DNA of 64,000 bases from DATBGO01 sp963785765. GTDB lineage: Bacteria; Actinomycetota; Actinomycetes; Streptosporangiales; Streptosporangiaceae. Location: contig CAWAWM010000002.1 of assembly GCA_963785765.1 (NCBI GenBank), positions 1 to 64,000 of the forward strand. The letters are read 5' to 3'. Shown here piece after piece: positions 18,728 through 28,327 of this stretch. The notes below the pieces were generated by a model that ran no database searches, had not been told where the DNA came from, and saw nothing but the letters and a program-made list of their open reading frames with translations. The position numbers were made by a program, and so were the translations under genes. The number at the start of each line of letters is the position of its first letter. The stretch's first letter is position 1.

Positions 18728-19679
18728 GACTGGCTCCTGCCGCTCCTACGCTGCGGCGCTTCTCGCCACCTCGAAATCCAGGTTCTGTGTGATGCGGGTG
18801 GCAGCCATGACTCCTGCGCAGTGCAGCCGTGATCACGAACTCCCCGATCGCGCCGTGGGGCGACCGAATCGGTGTCCCCGACAGCAGCACCCTGCGTGCA
18901 CGCGGAGCAGACCGAGCCGGGCTCGCACGATGCCGTCATGGCCACCGCCTCCAGACGCGCGCGGAAACCAGCCGCCACAGCTATTGGCCCACCGCGACGA
19001 GGCCGGCCGTCAGAGGCGAAGGTCCTTCCCGGCCGGCCACCATCACCGAGGACGCCCCCGTCGGAAGCCTCACTAACACAGCCAGAACACAGCCAGGCGC
19101 CCACGCCGCTACGGGCCGCCGCGTCGTGGTCCCGCGCCCCCGGCCGACCGCGACGATCACGGCGGCGTCTGCGACGCCAGTCAGCTATAGGAAGAACAGC
19201 CGTCCCCGCCACCCGCGGTCACGCCGTCCCTCACCCCCGCCGGGCCGTGCTCACTCCCGGCGGCCCGCGCCCGCGCCGGCGTCCACTGGCCGCCTGAAAA
19301 AACGCGGCAACCCGCGGCCACCCAGAAACGGAGCGATCTGTCCGCGGCCCAGCCGCGCCAACGACACAGGTCCGCGAACACCCATTCGGCGGCGGCACCC
19401 CGGCCAAGTTGGAAGGCTCGCCGCCTGGTCGCGCTTCGCGAGGGGCTGTCGCGTCGAGGCACACTCCCGACTTTACGTATGTCGGTTACTTGCTGCTGGG
19501 CCAGCGATGCATCCCAGATCGTGGCGTTCTGTTGCTTGTTGTGGGTGCCTGAGTTCGCGGGGTTGCCGTCTCGTGCGGCCCAGGAGCCGCGCGGGTGGGG
19601 TGACTGCTGGAAGCGGGTGGGGGCGGGGGTACCGTGGCGCGTGGTGCGTTTCTGGCCGTGTACGAAGGGGTGGCCGATC
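18728..19679. other. Long non-coding or unrecognised stretch upstream of isocitrate lyase
   Basis: No recognisable protein is encoded on either strand, although very GC-rich long frames exist. The first ~50 bp hold the ribosome binding site for the isocitrate lyase gene; the rest may include its promoter, but no clear -35/-10 pair is visible. Confidence 0.45.
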
Positions 19680-19886
19680 GTGGCGGTCAAGGTTTATCTG
19701 GGCGGTGCCCCGGCGGGACAGGGCGAGATGATTTACGAGCAAGCGGATGCGTTCAGCGTCACCGCGGGCGGTTTCCTGCTCATTCAGCGTCAGCACTCGG
19801 GAGCGCAGACGGATCTGGCGGTGTTCGCGCCGAACGCGTGGCTGCGGGCGGAGGTCGTGCCGGAGCCGGCGCCCGGTTCGCGGTGA
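19680..19886 (+). CDS. Small hypothetical protein
   Basis: From a GTG at 19680 the frame encodes 68 residues beginning MAVKVYLGGAPAGQGEMIYE and including AFSVTAGGFLLIQRQHSG and TDLAVFAPNAWLRAEVV. It has a soluble, beta-rich look. No family is recognised and the ribosome binding site is weak. It overlaps the C-terminal extension of the ACT protein on the opposite strand; the normal-looking amino-acid composition here suggests this strand is the real one. Confidence 0.45.
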   Translation: MAVKVYLGGAPAGQGEMIYEQADAFSVTAGGFLLIQRQHSGAQTDLAVFAPNAWLRAEVVPEPAPGSR

Positions 19887-20448
19887 CCTGTCCGGATGTC
19901 CAGCGCGTCAAGCCCGGCGCCGGAGTCACTCGTGCTGTCGGCCGCGGGCTCCGGCCGGCCAGCTGCGCCAGCCGACGCGGCGAGCCGGTTCGGCTGGCTT
20001 GGTTGAGCCAGGCGGCGGTCTGGTTATAAGTCCTTGGCGGGCAGGCTGCCGGCCGGCGTGGGCGTGCGTCTAGAAGGGCGGCGCGGGCGCTGGCCAGGTC
20101 GTCGGTGGCGATTACGATCTTCACGCCGCCGAAGGTGGTGTAATCGAGGTCGACGTTGACGTTGGCGTCGGCGAGCAGCCGGGTCAGTTCGCCGATCGCG
20201 CCGGGCCGGTCTTCGACCTCGATGACCAGGACCTCGCGCTGGTCGGCGATTCCCATCCCGGCGCGCTGCAGCGCTGCCCGGCACCGGGCCACGGCCAGGT
20301 CGTCCAGGAGCACGTGGACGACGCTCCGGCCCTCACCGGTGAAGGCCGCCATGCCGCGGATCCGGGCACCGGTTTCGCCGATGATTTCGTCCAGCCGGGC
20401 CAGCTCGCCCGGCTGGTGCTCGGGAATCGCTGTCAGGTCCGTGGGCAT
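19780..20448 (-). CDS. ACT-domain protein (C-terminal extension doubtful)
   Basis: The first ~130 residues form a tandem ACT-type protein: LDEIIGETGARIRGMAAFTG and HVLLDDLAVARCRAAL in the first unit, and VLVIEVEDRPGAIGELTRLL followed by ANVNVDLDYTTFGGVKIVIA in the second. ACT domains bind amino acids or similar ligands and regulate enzymes, so a sensor role is likely. The remaining ~90 residues (Arg/Pro/Ala rich) do not resemble a domain and run antisense to 19680-19886. The natural stop was probably lost near 20050 by a frameshift. Confidence 0.7.
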   Translation of the reverse strand: MPTDLTAIPEHQPGELARLDEIIGETGARIRGMAAFTGEGRSVVHVLLDDLAVARCRAALQRAGMGIADQREVLVIEVEDRPGAIGELTRLLADANVNVDLDYTTFGGVKIVIATDDLASARAALLDARPRRPAACPPRTYNQTAAWLNQASRTGSPRRLAQLAGRSPRPTARVTPAPGLTRWTSGQVTANRAPAPARPPPAATRSARTPPDPSALPSADAE

Positions 20449-20522
20449 CGCATCGTGATCGTCTCACCGCGCCTGGCGGCGGGACAACCTGGCGGTCGGC
20501 GCCCTGGCCGCCGCGATGCGGG

Positions 20523-21047
20523 TCAGGGCGGGTCTGGGTCGGCGGCGAGCCGCGGCTGCGGCCCGGTAACTGGCCCGGCGGCGGGTGCGGGGCTGGCCAG
20601 GGCGTCAGCGATGCGGGCCAGCAGCGCCCTGATCGTCGCGGCCGCTGCCCGGCGGAGCATTGCCCGGTCCAGCCCGGCGCCGATCCCGCCCAGTGGCGGC
20701 CGGTAGGCGCCGTTCAGCGTGATCAGGGTCTGCCCAGCGCCGGCCGGGGTGATGGTCAGGTCGGCGTCCAGCACGGGGAACAGCCGGCCGGTGACGCCGG
20801 TGGCCTCCCAGCGCAGCGGCAGTACCATGACGTCCTCGTGCGGCACCGGCTCCAGGAACCGGACGCTGACCAGCTTGGACGCGCCCGGCATGGCGCCGAA
20901 CGGGCCGACCCGGATCAGGCCCGCCAGCCCGTCAGCGTAGGCGCCGTCGGACGCCGCGGCCAGCCAGCCGCCGTGGGTGAGGTTCACCAGCCGCGCCCGC
21001 GCCGCCTCGAAGCCGAGTCCGATCATGACCTCATCGCGGGCGAACAT
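20523..21047 (-). CDS. SRPBCC-like hypothetical protein
   Basis: A 174-residue protein with the alternating strand pattern of SRPBCC/START-like lipid-binding folds: SKLVSVRFLEPVPHEDVMVL, PLRWEATGVTGRLFPVLDAD, LTITPAGAGQTLITLNGAYR, then a C-terminal helix (RRAAAATIRALLARIADAL). Ligand and role are unknown. It lies 74 bp upstream of the ACT gene on the same strand, so the two may be co-transcribed. The C-terminal tail is proline-rich and disordered. Confidence 0.65.
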   Translation of the reverse strand: MFARDEVMIGLGFEAARARLVNLTHGGWLAAASDGAYADGLAGLIRVGPFGAMPGASKLVSVRFLEPVPHEDVMVLPLRWEATGVTGRLFPVLDADLTITPAGAGQTLITLNGAYRPPLGGIGAGLDRAMLRRAAAATIRALLARIADALASPAPAAGPVTGPQPRLAADPDPP

Positions 21048-21705
21048 GCCTCTGGCCTACGGCGGCCGCGCCGGGCAGCTCAGGGCCGAAGGTCACCGGT
21101 GCCCGCCGAAGGTCACCCGCCTCGCGGCGCCAGGCTTCTCCAGCGAACCGGTGAAAACGGTCACGGCGTCGCGCGCCGGGCTTCGTTGGAGGTTGGCGCT
21201 GGAGTCGGTCTCCCGGGCGGATTTCCCGCCGTGCTCCTGCGGGCCGGGCCCGGTGCAGGGCTGGCGGAGCCGTTCAGTCTCAGCCGATGTGCAGGGCCGG
21301 CCCAGCCATGCGGGCCGGGGTCGGCGACCGTCAACCGGATCTGCTCGCCGGCAGCGAAGCCATCGTTGAGCCACCGGAGCAGGGTGCAGGGAGCGATTCG
21401 TGGCTAGCGGGCGCCTGGGGTCACGTTGAGCAGCGCGCACCATCAGTCCGTGCCCACGCCGGCGCAGCGGTGGCATGAGTGATGACCCCGCGCCGGCTAG
21501 ACGGTCACGGTGAGGGCGGAGCGCGGGCCGCTCGGTAGGTCAACAGACGCGTGCCCGGAGATTGACGCGTCGCTGCCTGTGGCTGGGGTCGCCGACGGCG
21601 GGCCTGCACGTGGGACATAAGGCCCTGTTTCCGCCGGGCCGTCCCGGCCAGTGTTGTGCAGAACGAGAAGGGCTACCTATAGCACGCAGGGAGAAGGATG
21701 GCATC
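21048..21705. other. Non-coding stretch
   Basis: No supported gene. The last ~20 bases carry GGGAGAAGG, the ribosome binding site of the next small gene. Confidence 0.4.
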
Positions 21706-21993
21706 ATGACCAGCACAGAGCAAGGCGGTATGAGCGAGAGTGCCAGCCGGATCATCGAGTCGGCACGCGAGGCCGAGGAGTCCGCGCTCGGCGCCGTGCG
21801 GAAGTTCCTCGAGGCCGTCGATAGCGTGTTCCCCGACGTGGGCGACGATCGGCCTCGCCGCAAGGTCATCGATTCGGCGTTCGAGATGACGGAGCAACTG
21901 GTCGGTTCATGGAACCAGGTGGCGGACAAGGTCTTGAAGGCAACCAGTGACGCGCTGGCTCAGGCCAAGACCGCTGCCCGCTCGTCGAAGTAG
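21706..21993 (+). CDS. Small helical protein of unknown function
   Basis: A 95-residue, highly charged, almost wholly helical protein (SASRIIESAREAEESALGAV, RKFLEAVDSVFPDV, FEMTEQLVGSWNQVADKVLK). The amphipathic pattern resembles small phasin-like or coiled-coil proteins, which can coat polyester granules, but there is no diagnostic motif. The ATG at 21706 follows GGGAGAAGG. It lies about 200 bp upstream of an acyl-CoA synthetase gene on the same strand. Confidence 0.6.
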   Translation: MTSTEQGGMSESASRIIESAREAEESALGAVRKFLEAVDSVFPDVGDDRPRRKVIDSAFEMTEQLVGSWNQVADKVLKATSDALAQAKTAARSSK

Positions 21994-22192
21994 CGGACAT
22001 CACGCGCCGCCGCGCGATTGAGCCGCTGCTGTACAGGTTCCTTCAACGCTGCCCACAGTAACCCCTGGAAAGCGAACTCGCCGGTCACGGCGCCGGCGGT
22101 CGTGATCACCGGCGGCAACCGGGGGCCGGGTACGTCGTGTACCCAGGCGGCAGCGGTCTCCGGTTACCGGATCCACGCGGAGGAGGCGCACG

Positions 22193-24040
22193 TTGACAGC
22201 CCAGACCTTTGAGGATCGGGCCAGGATCGGGCAATTGATTCAGGGAAGGACGCTCTGTGACGACCTGCGGCAGACGGCCGAGGAGCGCGGGGACCAGCCA
22301 GCCTTCTCCGACCGTGCCAGCGGGGAATGGAAGACCCTGACGTGGTCGCAGGCACGGCGGCGCGTGCTCGAGCTTGCCGCGGGTTTCGCCGCGGTCGGCT
22401 GCAGGCCTGGTGACCGGGTGGCGCTGATGCTGCCCAACCGGGTCGAACATGTCCTCGCCGACCTCGGTGCCCTGCACGCGGGCGCGGTGCCGGTGACGCT
22501 TTATGCCACCTTCGCGCCCGAGCAGGTGGCGTACGTGGCGGCGGACTGCGCGGCCCGGGTGGCCGTGCTCGACGGCGCGGACCAGCTGAGCCGTTGGCAG
22601 CCCGTGCTCGGGCGGCTGCCGAGGCTGCACAAGATCATCGTTCTCGACGCGGCGGGATGGGCGTCTGACGAGCTCTATATGACCTGGGCGGAGTTCGAAA
22701 GGCTCGGCGCCGAGCGGTACGCGGCGGACCCGGATGCCGTCGCCGGCCGGGTGGCCGCGATAGCCCCCGATGACCCGGTGACCCTGCTGTACACCTCGGG
22801 AACCACCGGAAACCCCAAGGGCGTGGTGAACACCCACCGTGGCGTGCTGTTCGAGACGGGCAGCCTGCATATGGCCGGAGCCCTGCCCGGGGAACTCCGG
22901 TCGGTCTCCTACCTGCCGCTCGCGCACATCGCCGAGCGGGTGCTGACGATCTACCTGCCTGTCCGCGAGGCCGCCCACATCTACTTCTGCGCGGATCAGA
23001 AGGATCTTCTCGGCACGCTGCAGGACGTGCAGCCGACCTCCCTGTTCGGCGTGCCGCGGGTCTGGCAGAAGATGCAGGCCGGAATTGCCGCCCTGATGGC
23101 CGCGGAGCAGGACGAGACGAAGAGGGCTGCCGTGGCGCGGGCCATGGACGCGGGCCGGGCGTACGTGGAGGGATGCCAGTTCGGCCGCCAGGTGACGCCC
23201 GAGGTGGCCGAAGCCTTCGAGCGCGCCGACGCTGAAGTGCTCGGGCCCATCCGGTCGCTGCTCGGCCTGGGCAAGGCCGTCACGACGCTGTCCGCGGCCG
23301 CGCCGCTGCCCGCGGAGGTCAGCAGGTTCTTCGCCGGCCTCGGCATCAAGATCCTCGATGTGTACGGGATGACCGAGACCACCGGGGCGGTCACAGCAAA
23401 CACGCCGGACGCGTTCCGGCTCGGCACGGTGGGCCGGCCGTTGCCCGGCATCGAACTCAAGATCGCCGAAGACGGGGAGATCCTGGTCCGCGGCCCGGTA
23501 ACCACCCCCGGCTATCTCGGGCCGCCGGAGGCGTCGGCCGGCTTGCTCGACGCGGATGGCTGGCTGCACACCGGCGACATCGGCGCACTGGACGCGGATC
23601 AGTTCCTCCGCGTGATCGACCGTAAGAAAGAACTCATCATCACGGCCGGGGGAGAGAACATGTCCCCTTTGGCCATCGAAGGCCTGCTTGCGGAGCACCC
23701 GATCATCGGGCAGGCGCTCGCCTTCGGCGACCGCCAGCCCTACGTGGTGGCGCTGCTCGCCCTCGACGGCGAGGTCGCGCCCGCCTGGGCGAAGGCGCGC
23801 GGCATCGAGGCGGGCTCGCTGGCCGAACTGGCCACCCACCCCGCGGTGATCGAGGCGGCGGGGCAGGCGGTCGCCTCGGCGAACAGGCGGCTCGCCCGCG
23901 TTCAGCAGGTCAAACGCTGGGAACTGCTGCCAGGTGAGTGGACCGCGGAAAGCGAGGAACTCACGCCGACGCTGAAGCTCAAGCGCCGGGTCATCCACGC
24001 CAAGTACGCCGCCGTCATCGACTCGCTGTATGCCAGTTGA
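22193..24040 (+). CDS. fadD: Long-chain fatty-acid-CoA ligase (AMP-binding)
   Basis: A 615-residue adenylate-forming enzyme that activates fatty acids with ATP and CoA. The P-loop signature LLYTSGTTGNPKGVV, the AMP motif YGMTETTGAV, and the hinge motif DGWLHTGDIGALDADQFLRV followed by DRKKELIITAGGENMSP are intact, and the total length fits FadD15-like long-chain ligases. TTG at 22193 is chosen because GGAGG lies about 8 bases upstream. A role in lipid degradation fits with isocitrate lyase in the same module. Confidence 0.93.
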   Translation: MTAQTFEDRARIGQLIQGRTLCDDLRQTAEERGDQPAFSDRASGEWKTLTWSQARRRVLELAAGFAAVGCRPGDRVALMLPNRVEHVLADLGALHAGAVPVTLYATFAPEQVAYVAADCAARVAVLDGADQLSRWQPVLGRLPRLHKIIVLDAAGWASDELYMTWAEFERLGAERYAADPDAVAGRVAAIAPDDPVTLLYTSGTTGNPKGVVNTHRGVLFETGSLHMAGALPGELRSVSYLPLAHIAERVLTIYLPVREAAHIYFCADQKDLLGTLQDVQPTSLFGVPRVWQKMQAGIAALMAAEQDETKRAAVARAMDAGRAYVEGCQFGRQVTPEVAEAFERADAEVLGPIRSLLGLGKAVTTLSAAAPLPAEVSRFFAGLGIKILDVYGMTETTGAVTANTPDAFRLGTVGRPLPGIELKIAEDGEILVRGPVTTPGYLGPPEASAGLLDADGWLHTGDIGALDADQFLRVIDRKKELIITAGGENMSPLAIEGLLAEHPIIGQALAFGDRQPYVVALLALDGEVAPAWAKARGIEAGSLAELATHPAVIEAAGQAVASANRRLARVQQVKRWELLPGEWTAESEELTPTLKLKRRVIHAKYAAVIDSLYAS

Positions 24041-24844
24041 CCGGCCCGGTCGCGGCCCTGGGCCGACGGGGCTCGCGCCAGAAGCGTCCGGGCACCCGGT
24101 GACCCCCCGTTCAAAACCGGTGGACGACCTCCACTGCTCAAAGACGGCCACCGTCACAGTTCTGTCGGCACAACCCAGGCAGTTCTGTGGTAACCCCCCG
24201 TCGCTGCAGCGCACACTCCCGCCTGATCTGGCGCCCGCCTCAGCCGGCGGCCTGCATGCTGCGAGCACCCCTAGCGATCCTGAAACGACCGATCAAGGCG
24301 GGCTATCCCCGCTGCCGCGACCGCGCTGGGCTGGGCTGGCAATAGAAGAGATAGGCGGGGAGGGCTCCGCGTAGTGCGGATCGCGATTGCGCGGTGCGCG
24401 GACTTGCTCCGTTACCCCGCGTCCTCCGGTCATGCCCTTCCCGCCATCTGCATTGTACCTCCGAGCTCGCCACCAGAGACGTGTTATGTGACCGCTGCTG
24501 GTGCTGCGCCACCAGGTCAACGTGCTGCGCCGGCCACCGCTGCCGGCCTGCCGGTCGTTGTCCTGGCGGGTTTCGCCGCGCCCGCGATGGCCGAGGCGGC
24601 AGCGATGCTCGGCTACGCGGCAGCCGCACCCTCACCCAGGATGGCCGGAAGGCCCGAGACTACGGTTCGGCGACCCTCGAATCATGGCCCGGCGGACGCC
24701 CTCGCCAATATCGTCGGCATCACCAACAAGAGCCTGCGCGCCTTCGCTGCCACAGGACTGCCAGCAGCCGCCTGACCAGCCACGACTCGCGTCTCATCTC
24801 CGCAAAGCCGACCGGAAAACTCAAGACATAAGTCAAAGCTTCTA
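24041..24844. other. Degraded stretch with an IS-like trace
   Basis: Mostly unreadable. Around 24495-24540 the plus strand reads LLVLRHQVNVLRR, close to the LLVLRHEVAVLRR motif at the start of the transposase fragments at 27.2 and 49.7 kb, so a very short IS trace may remain. Nothing else is supported. Confidence 0.35.
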
Positions 24845-25015
24845 TGGCGGCGATCACAGCGCGGTCAGCCAAATCCGGTTTCGGGCGCGCGACCTGATGG
24901 CTCGGGACCGCGACCTCGTGCCGCAGTTCCAGTAACTCCGCGTCCTTCCGAGGCGTTGCTCCGCGCGTGCAGCGTCAGCCAGCCGAACACCCGGATCATC
25001 AGCAAGCACAGGAGA
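24845..25015 (-). pseudogene. IS transposase N-terminal remnant
   Basis: The minus strand reads LLCLLMIRVFGWLTLHARS, then after a one-base frame change near the lysine/aspartate position, DAELLELRHEVAVPSHQVAR followed by PKPDLADRAVIAAIEA. This is the N-terminus of the same transposase type that is complete at 49912-50982. The remainder is missing. Confidence 0.7.
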
Positions 25016-25151
25016 CAAGGAGCGCGACTGCCGAGGGTAGAAGTCCAGGTCAGCTGCTAGGCACGAGTTCTGGCCCCCCACACGCTCGTCACGGTCAAGA
25101 AGACAAGCGCGGCAGCATCAACGACGATGTTCATGCCGCACCGCGCTGGCG

Positions 25152-25892
25152 CTACCCGGAAATTCCCTGACCGGGTGCCAGGCTCAGCGTGACCGGGGCC
25201 GACCCGAGCTCGCGGCTCTTGCCGTCCACGGCCAGCGTGACCGCGCCGGGGTTGCCGATCCGCAGCGTGACTGCCCGCCGTTCCGTCCAGGTTTCCGAGG
25301 TGCCCGGGTCGATGATGCCCTGGAAGATCGCCGCGCCGCCCGATGTGGTGAGGTCGGCCCAGCAAGGTTCGCTCACCGCCGTCAGGAAGATCACCACGTC
25401 GGGTGAGCCATGGCGCGCGGCAGGCGGAGCAGCCGTGTTCGGCGCTGCCGGGTGCTTGCGCCCGGCCTGATGCGCGACGGCTGGCCTGCGGCCGGCAGCC
25501 GTGCCGCTTCCAGCGGACTGAGATGCCACCAGATGATAAGCGACCAGGGCGATGACCGCGAGCACGACCAGCAGCGCAACGCCCCAGTTCGGGCGGCGGC
25601 GCTCGCTGAGCCGGAGGGGGGCGGCCGGCCCGGGCACGCCGACAGCGGCATTGGGCTGCGGCGTACCGTGGCTGGAGTCGTACTCCCGGATCAGCGGCTC
25701 CGGGTCCGCGCCCGCAGCCCGGGCGATGGCGCGGATGTGCCCGCGCGCATAGAAGTCCCCGCCGCAGGCAGAGAAGTCGTCTCGTTCGATCCCCCGGATG
25801 ATCGTCTCTCTGATCCGGGTCCGCTGGCTGACCTGCGTAATAGTCAGACCAGCCTGCCGCCGTGCCGCTGTCAGGACCTCTCCGATGCTCAC
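25152..25892 (-). CDS. RodZ-like HTH membrane protein (HTH_25 + DUF4115)
   Basis: A ~246-residue protein with a Xre-type helix-turn-helix at the N-terminus (SIGEVLTAARRQAGLTITQV, then RTRIRETIIRGIERDDFSAC), one membrane span (GVALLVVLAVIALVAYHLVA, about residues 105-125), a Pro/Ala linker and a C-terminal beta domain (VSEPCWADLTTSGGAAIFQG). This is the RodZ layout; RodZ links the MreB cytoskeleton to the membrane, though many actinobacterial members have unknown roles. The GTG at 25892 is chosen because GGAGG lies 8 bases upstream and the HTH begins at once. Confidence 0.82.
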   Translation of the reverse strand: MSIGEVLTAARRQAGLTITQVSQRTRIRETIIRGIERDDFSACGGDFYARGHIRAIARAAGADPEPLIREYDSSHGTPQPNAAVGVPGPAAPLRLSERRRPNWGVALLVVLAVIALVAYHLVASQSAGSGTAAGRRPAVAHQAGRKHPAAPNTAAPPAARHGSPDVVIFLTAVSEPCWADLTTSGGAAIFQGIIDPGTSETWTERRAVTLRIGNPGAVTLAVDGKSRELGSAPVTLSLAPGQGISG

Positions 25893-26169
25893 GCGGCACC
25901 TCCACTGCCCGATCGCGCCGGGGCCGCCCACGGCGTGATGGCAGGTTCTAACTACCATTGTCCGCCGATTCCCCAGCGCGAGCGCTCACCAGGCGCCGGC
26001 ATCCGGCTACAATCTGGCGAGTGACACTCGACTCCCAGCAGATCGTCACCTTCCGTAGCCGGGTTGCCTTTCCTGATGGCTAGCGGCACGTCCGGTCGGC
26101 CAGGAGGCCGGTCATTCGGCCAGGGCTTCCGGCCCGGCTTTGCTGGGCACGGCCCCGGCAGTCCGGCGG

Positions 26170-26889
26170 TTACGGCGTGATCGCGATGGCCTCGGGGCTG
26201 TTCCCGACCCTGATCGCCTTGCCGGTCCTGTTGGTCGCGGTCTGGATCGGGATCACCGTGTCCGAGCTGAAGTCGACGACGTAGGCGGTCTCGCCGTTCG
26301 GGGTGATCGCGATGGCGTACAGGACGCCGCGTCCGGAGATGTTGATCGCCTTGCCGGCCTTGCTGGTCGTGGTCGTGATCGGGGTCACGATGCCCGCGTT
26401 GGAGACCACGTAGGCGGTCTTGCCGTTCGGGGTGATCGCGAAGGCGCGGGGGCCGCTGCCGACCGTGATGACCTTGCCGGCCTTGTTGGTGGCGGTGCTG
26501 ATCGGGGTCACGTTGTCCGAGACGATGTTCGCGACGTAGGCAGTCTTGCCGTTCGGGGTGAACACGATGGCCCGGGGGTAGTTCCCGACCGTGATGACCC
26601 TGCCGGTCTTGTTGGTCGCGGTGTCGATCGGCGTGACCGTGTTCGAGCCTGAGTTGAGGACGTAGGCGGTCTTGCCGTTCGGGGTGATCGCGATCGCTTG
26701 CGGGTAGCTCCCGACCTTTATGGACCTGCCGGCCTTGTTGGTCACGGTATTGATCGGGGTCACCGTGCCCGCGTTCGGGCCCGAGCCGGTATTCACGACG
26801 TAGCCGGTCACCGGGCGAGGGGGGGCCGGCGGGATGGGGACCTGGTGCCAGGTGGCACCGGCGTCGGTTGTCCGCAGGAGCTGGCCAGG
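26170..26889 (-). pseudogene. YVTN beta-propeller repeat protein, 5'-truncated
   Basis: Five to six ~43-residue repeats are visible, each with a core like AIAITPNGKTAYVLNSGSNT and TVTPIDTATNKTG: the YVTN-type beta-propeller of surface or secreted proteins. Upstream the frame continues through GQLLRTTDAGATWHQVP to an in-frame stop at 26890-26892, with no start codon that has a ribosome binding site and no signal peptide. The 3' end is natural. The DNA repeats (CTTGCCGTTCGGGGTGATCG and similar) are strong enough to cause recombination or assembly errors. Confidence 0.7.
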
Positions 26890-27152
26890 CTAGACGCGCA
26901 CAACCCAGCCATGACGGCCGGGCGGCAGGTGTGCAGTCCAGGCTGAACGCCCGCGTAGCCGACCGCGGGGGGCCGGGAAAGCCGGCCCCCCGCTCCGCGA
27001 CAAAGGTGCTGCCACCTTCCTGTGATGATCGTGGCGATCTTCGGTGCCCGGATGCGGTGGCCAGGTCGTACCCTGTCGGGTTCCAAAACTCGGTCTATTC
27101 CTGTGACCTGGGGCGACAGGCGAGGTATGGCCATGGGGCATGATGATCAGCC

Positions 27153-27290
27153 GTGTCTCTTCGCCTGCTGTACCTGATCTTCGTCTGGCTCTGCAGCTGG
27201 CTGGTCCTGCTCAGCCGCTCGACGGCGTCTAAGAACGCCGAGCTGCTGGTACTGCGGCACGAGGTCGCCGTGCTACGCCGCACCCAGCCC
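27153..27290 (+). pseudogene. IS transposase N-terminal fragment
   Basis: The frame reads MSLRLLYLIFVWLCSWLVLL, then STASKNAELLVLRHEVAVLR, and stops matching after RRTQP. It is homologous, including about 15 bp upstream (CATGATGATCAGCCGTGTC), to the fragment at 49628. It joins directly to a group II intron remnant at about 27303. Confidence 0.75.
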
Positions 27291-27302
27291 GGAGGCCCAG
27301 CA

Positions 27303-27550
27303 TGCGCGGTGCTCGTTGTGCGGGAACCTGCTCCTCGACGCCGACCGCCCGCAAAGCCCGCGCGAATGGGAACAGTGGCTGACGGTCACCCGCAAGGCGA
27401 TGATTCGCAATGCCATCGTCGCGCGGGCGGACGGAACACCGGACGAGGGCTACCCTCCGCCTCCTGCACGCTCACTGCCACCGGCAATACACCCGGGGCA
27501 GCAAGAGCCTGGCACTTCTGCCCGCCAGCCAGCCTCCAGGGCTTGCTTGA
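27303..27550 (+). pseudogene. Group II intron maturase C-terminal (HNH) remnant
   Basis: The frame reads HARCSLCGNLLLDADRPQSP and EWEQWLTVTRKAMIRNAIVA, then after a one-base shift near 27450 continues LRLLHAHCHRQYTRGSKSLA and ends LLPASQPPGLA-stop. The paired Cys and His motifs and the typical terminal LLPA...GLA match the C-terminal nuclease domain of actinobacterial group II intron reverse transcriptases. The polymerase part is missing. GC-rich sequence just after the stop could be the intron 3' end, but I cannot fold domains V/VI with confidence. Confidence 0.65.
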
Positions 27551-27952
27551 GCCGGAGGGGGGCCGGGCGCAGCAATGGGCCCGGCCTACCCGGCCATACC
27601 GCGCGCTAGGTCAGGCATGATGCAGCCGCCTGGCGGCCGTGGTGCTAGATCGGCAATCACTCCGCCAGCGTCCGATGGCGACCTCCAACAGGCCGATCAC
27701 ACTGGGCCGGTCCGAGGTCGGCCTCGGGCTACGTCGATCGACAAGCATTACGCTGAGTGACGGGAAGAATCAGGGAGAACGCTCGCCGAGCCGCCTAATC
27801 TGTACGGACCTTCGGCCGGATTTCGGTCAAGACAATGGCCGTCCATATCTGGATATTCTGTGCATACGCTCCGTGCCGGGCCGGACAAGCGTCACCTGTT
27901 CGGTCAACCCTGGGCGGTCGATGTTGTCCATCGCCCTGCAGCCGCATGGGTT
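27551..27952. other. No gene recognised
   Basis: Short frames without domains. Probably debris between two truncated genes. Confidence 0.4.
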
Positions 27953-28270
27953 TCATCGGCCGCGGCCCAGGGCCGCGGAGGGCCCCGCGCCTCGAGCGCG
28001 AGCGCCCCGGCGAGGTTTCCCCGGCACGTAGTCATAGCCAAACGCGGTCAGCAGCACCGCCCCAGTCCGTTCCGCGCGCGGGCCGTATTCCGCGAACACC
28101 TGGCGGATGAACGGTGGTTCACCGCTGGAGTCCAGGTAGATCGCGCCCGCGTCCACCGCTGCTTCAACAGCGGACCGGCCGACCTTCAAGAACGGTCCAG
28201 CGGTCGACACGAGCACGTCACCGGCTCCGATGAGCTCGCCGATGTTCTTGCCGCCGAGGTGTAACGCCAA
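27953..28270 (-). pseudogene. Saccharopine-dehydrogenase-like fragment
   Basis: The minus strand reads GAGDVLVSTAGPFLKVGRSA, EAAVDAGAIYLDSSGEPPFI and AVLLTAFGYDYVPG, the NAD-binding middle part of saccharopine dehydrogenase family (trans-acting enoyl reductase-like) proteins. The N-terminal Rossmann start is missing, and after YVPG a one-base shift would be needed to continue (LAGALALEAR). About 100 of ~370 residues remain. Confidence 0.7.
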
Positions 28271-28327
28271 GCGCTCAGGTAGGGACTGTAGGTGCGCGCG
28301 ACAACGACACCTTAGGGAGCAGAGCCA

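Noticed and set aside
18829..19731. A ~300-codon plus-strand frame upstream of isocitrate lyase
   Set aside because: Arg/Pro/Thr-rich translation without domain or ribosome binding site; typical of chance frames in GC-rich DNA.
22106..24268. A 720-codon open frame antisense to the FadD-type ligase
   Set aside because: It mirrors the codon bias of the real gene on the other strand; the translation has no domain and is Arg/Gly/His rich.
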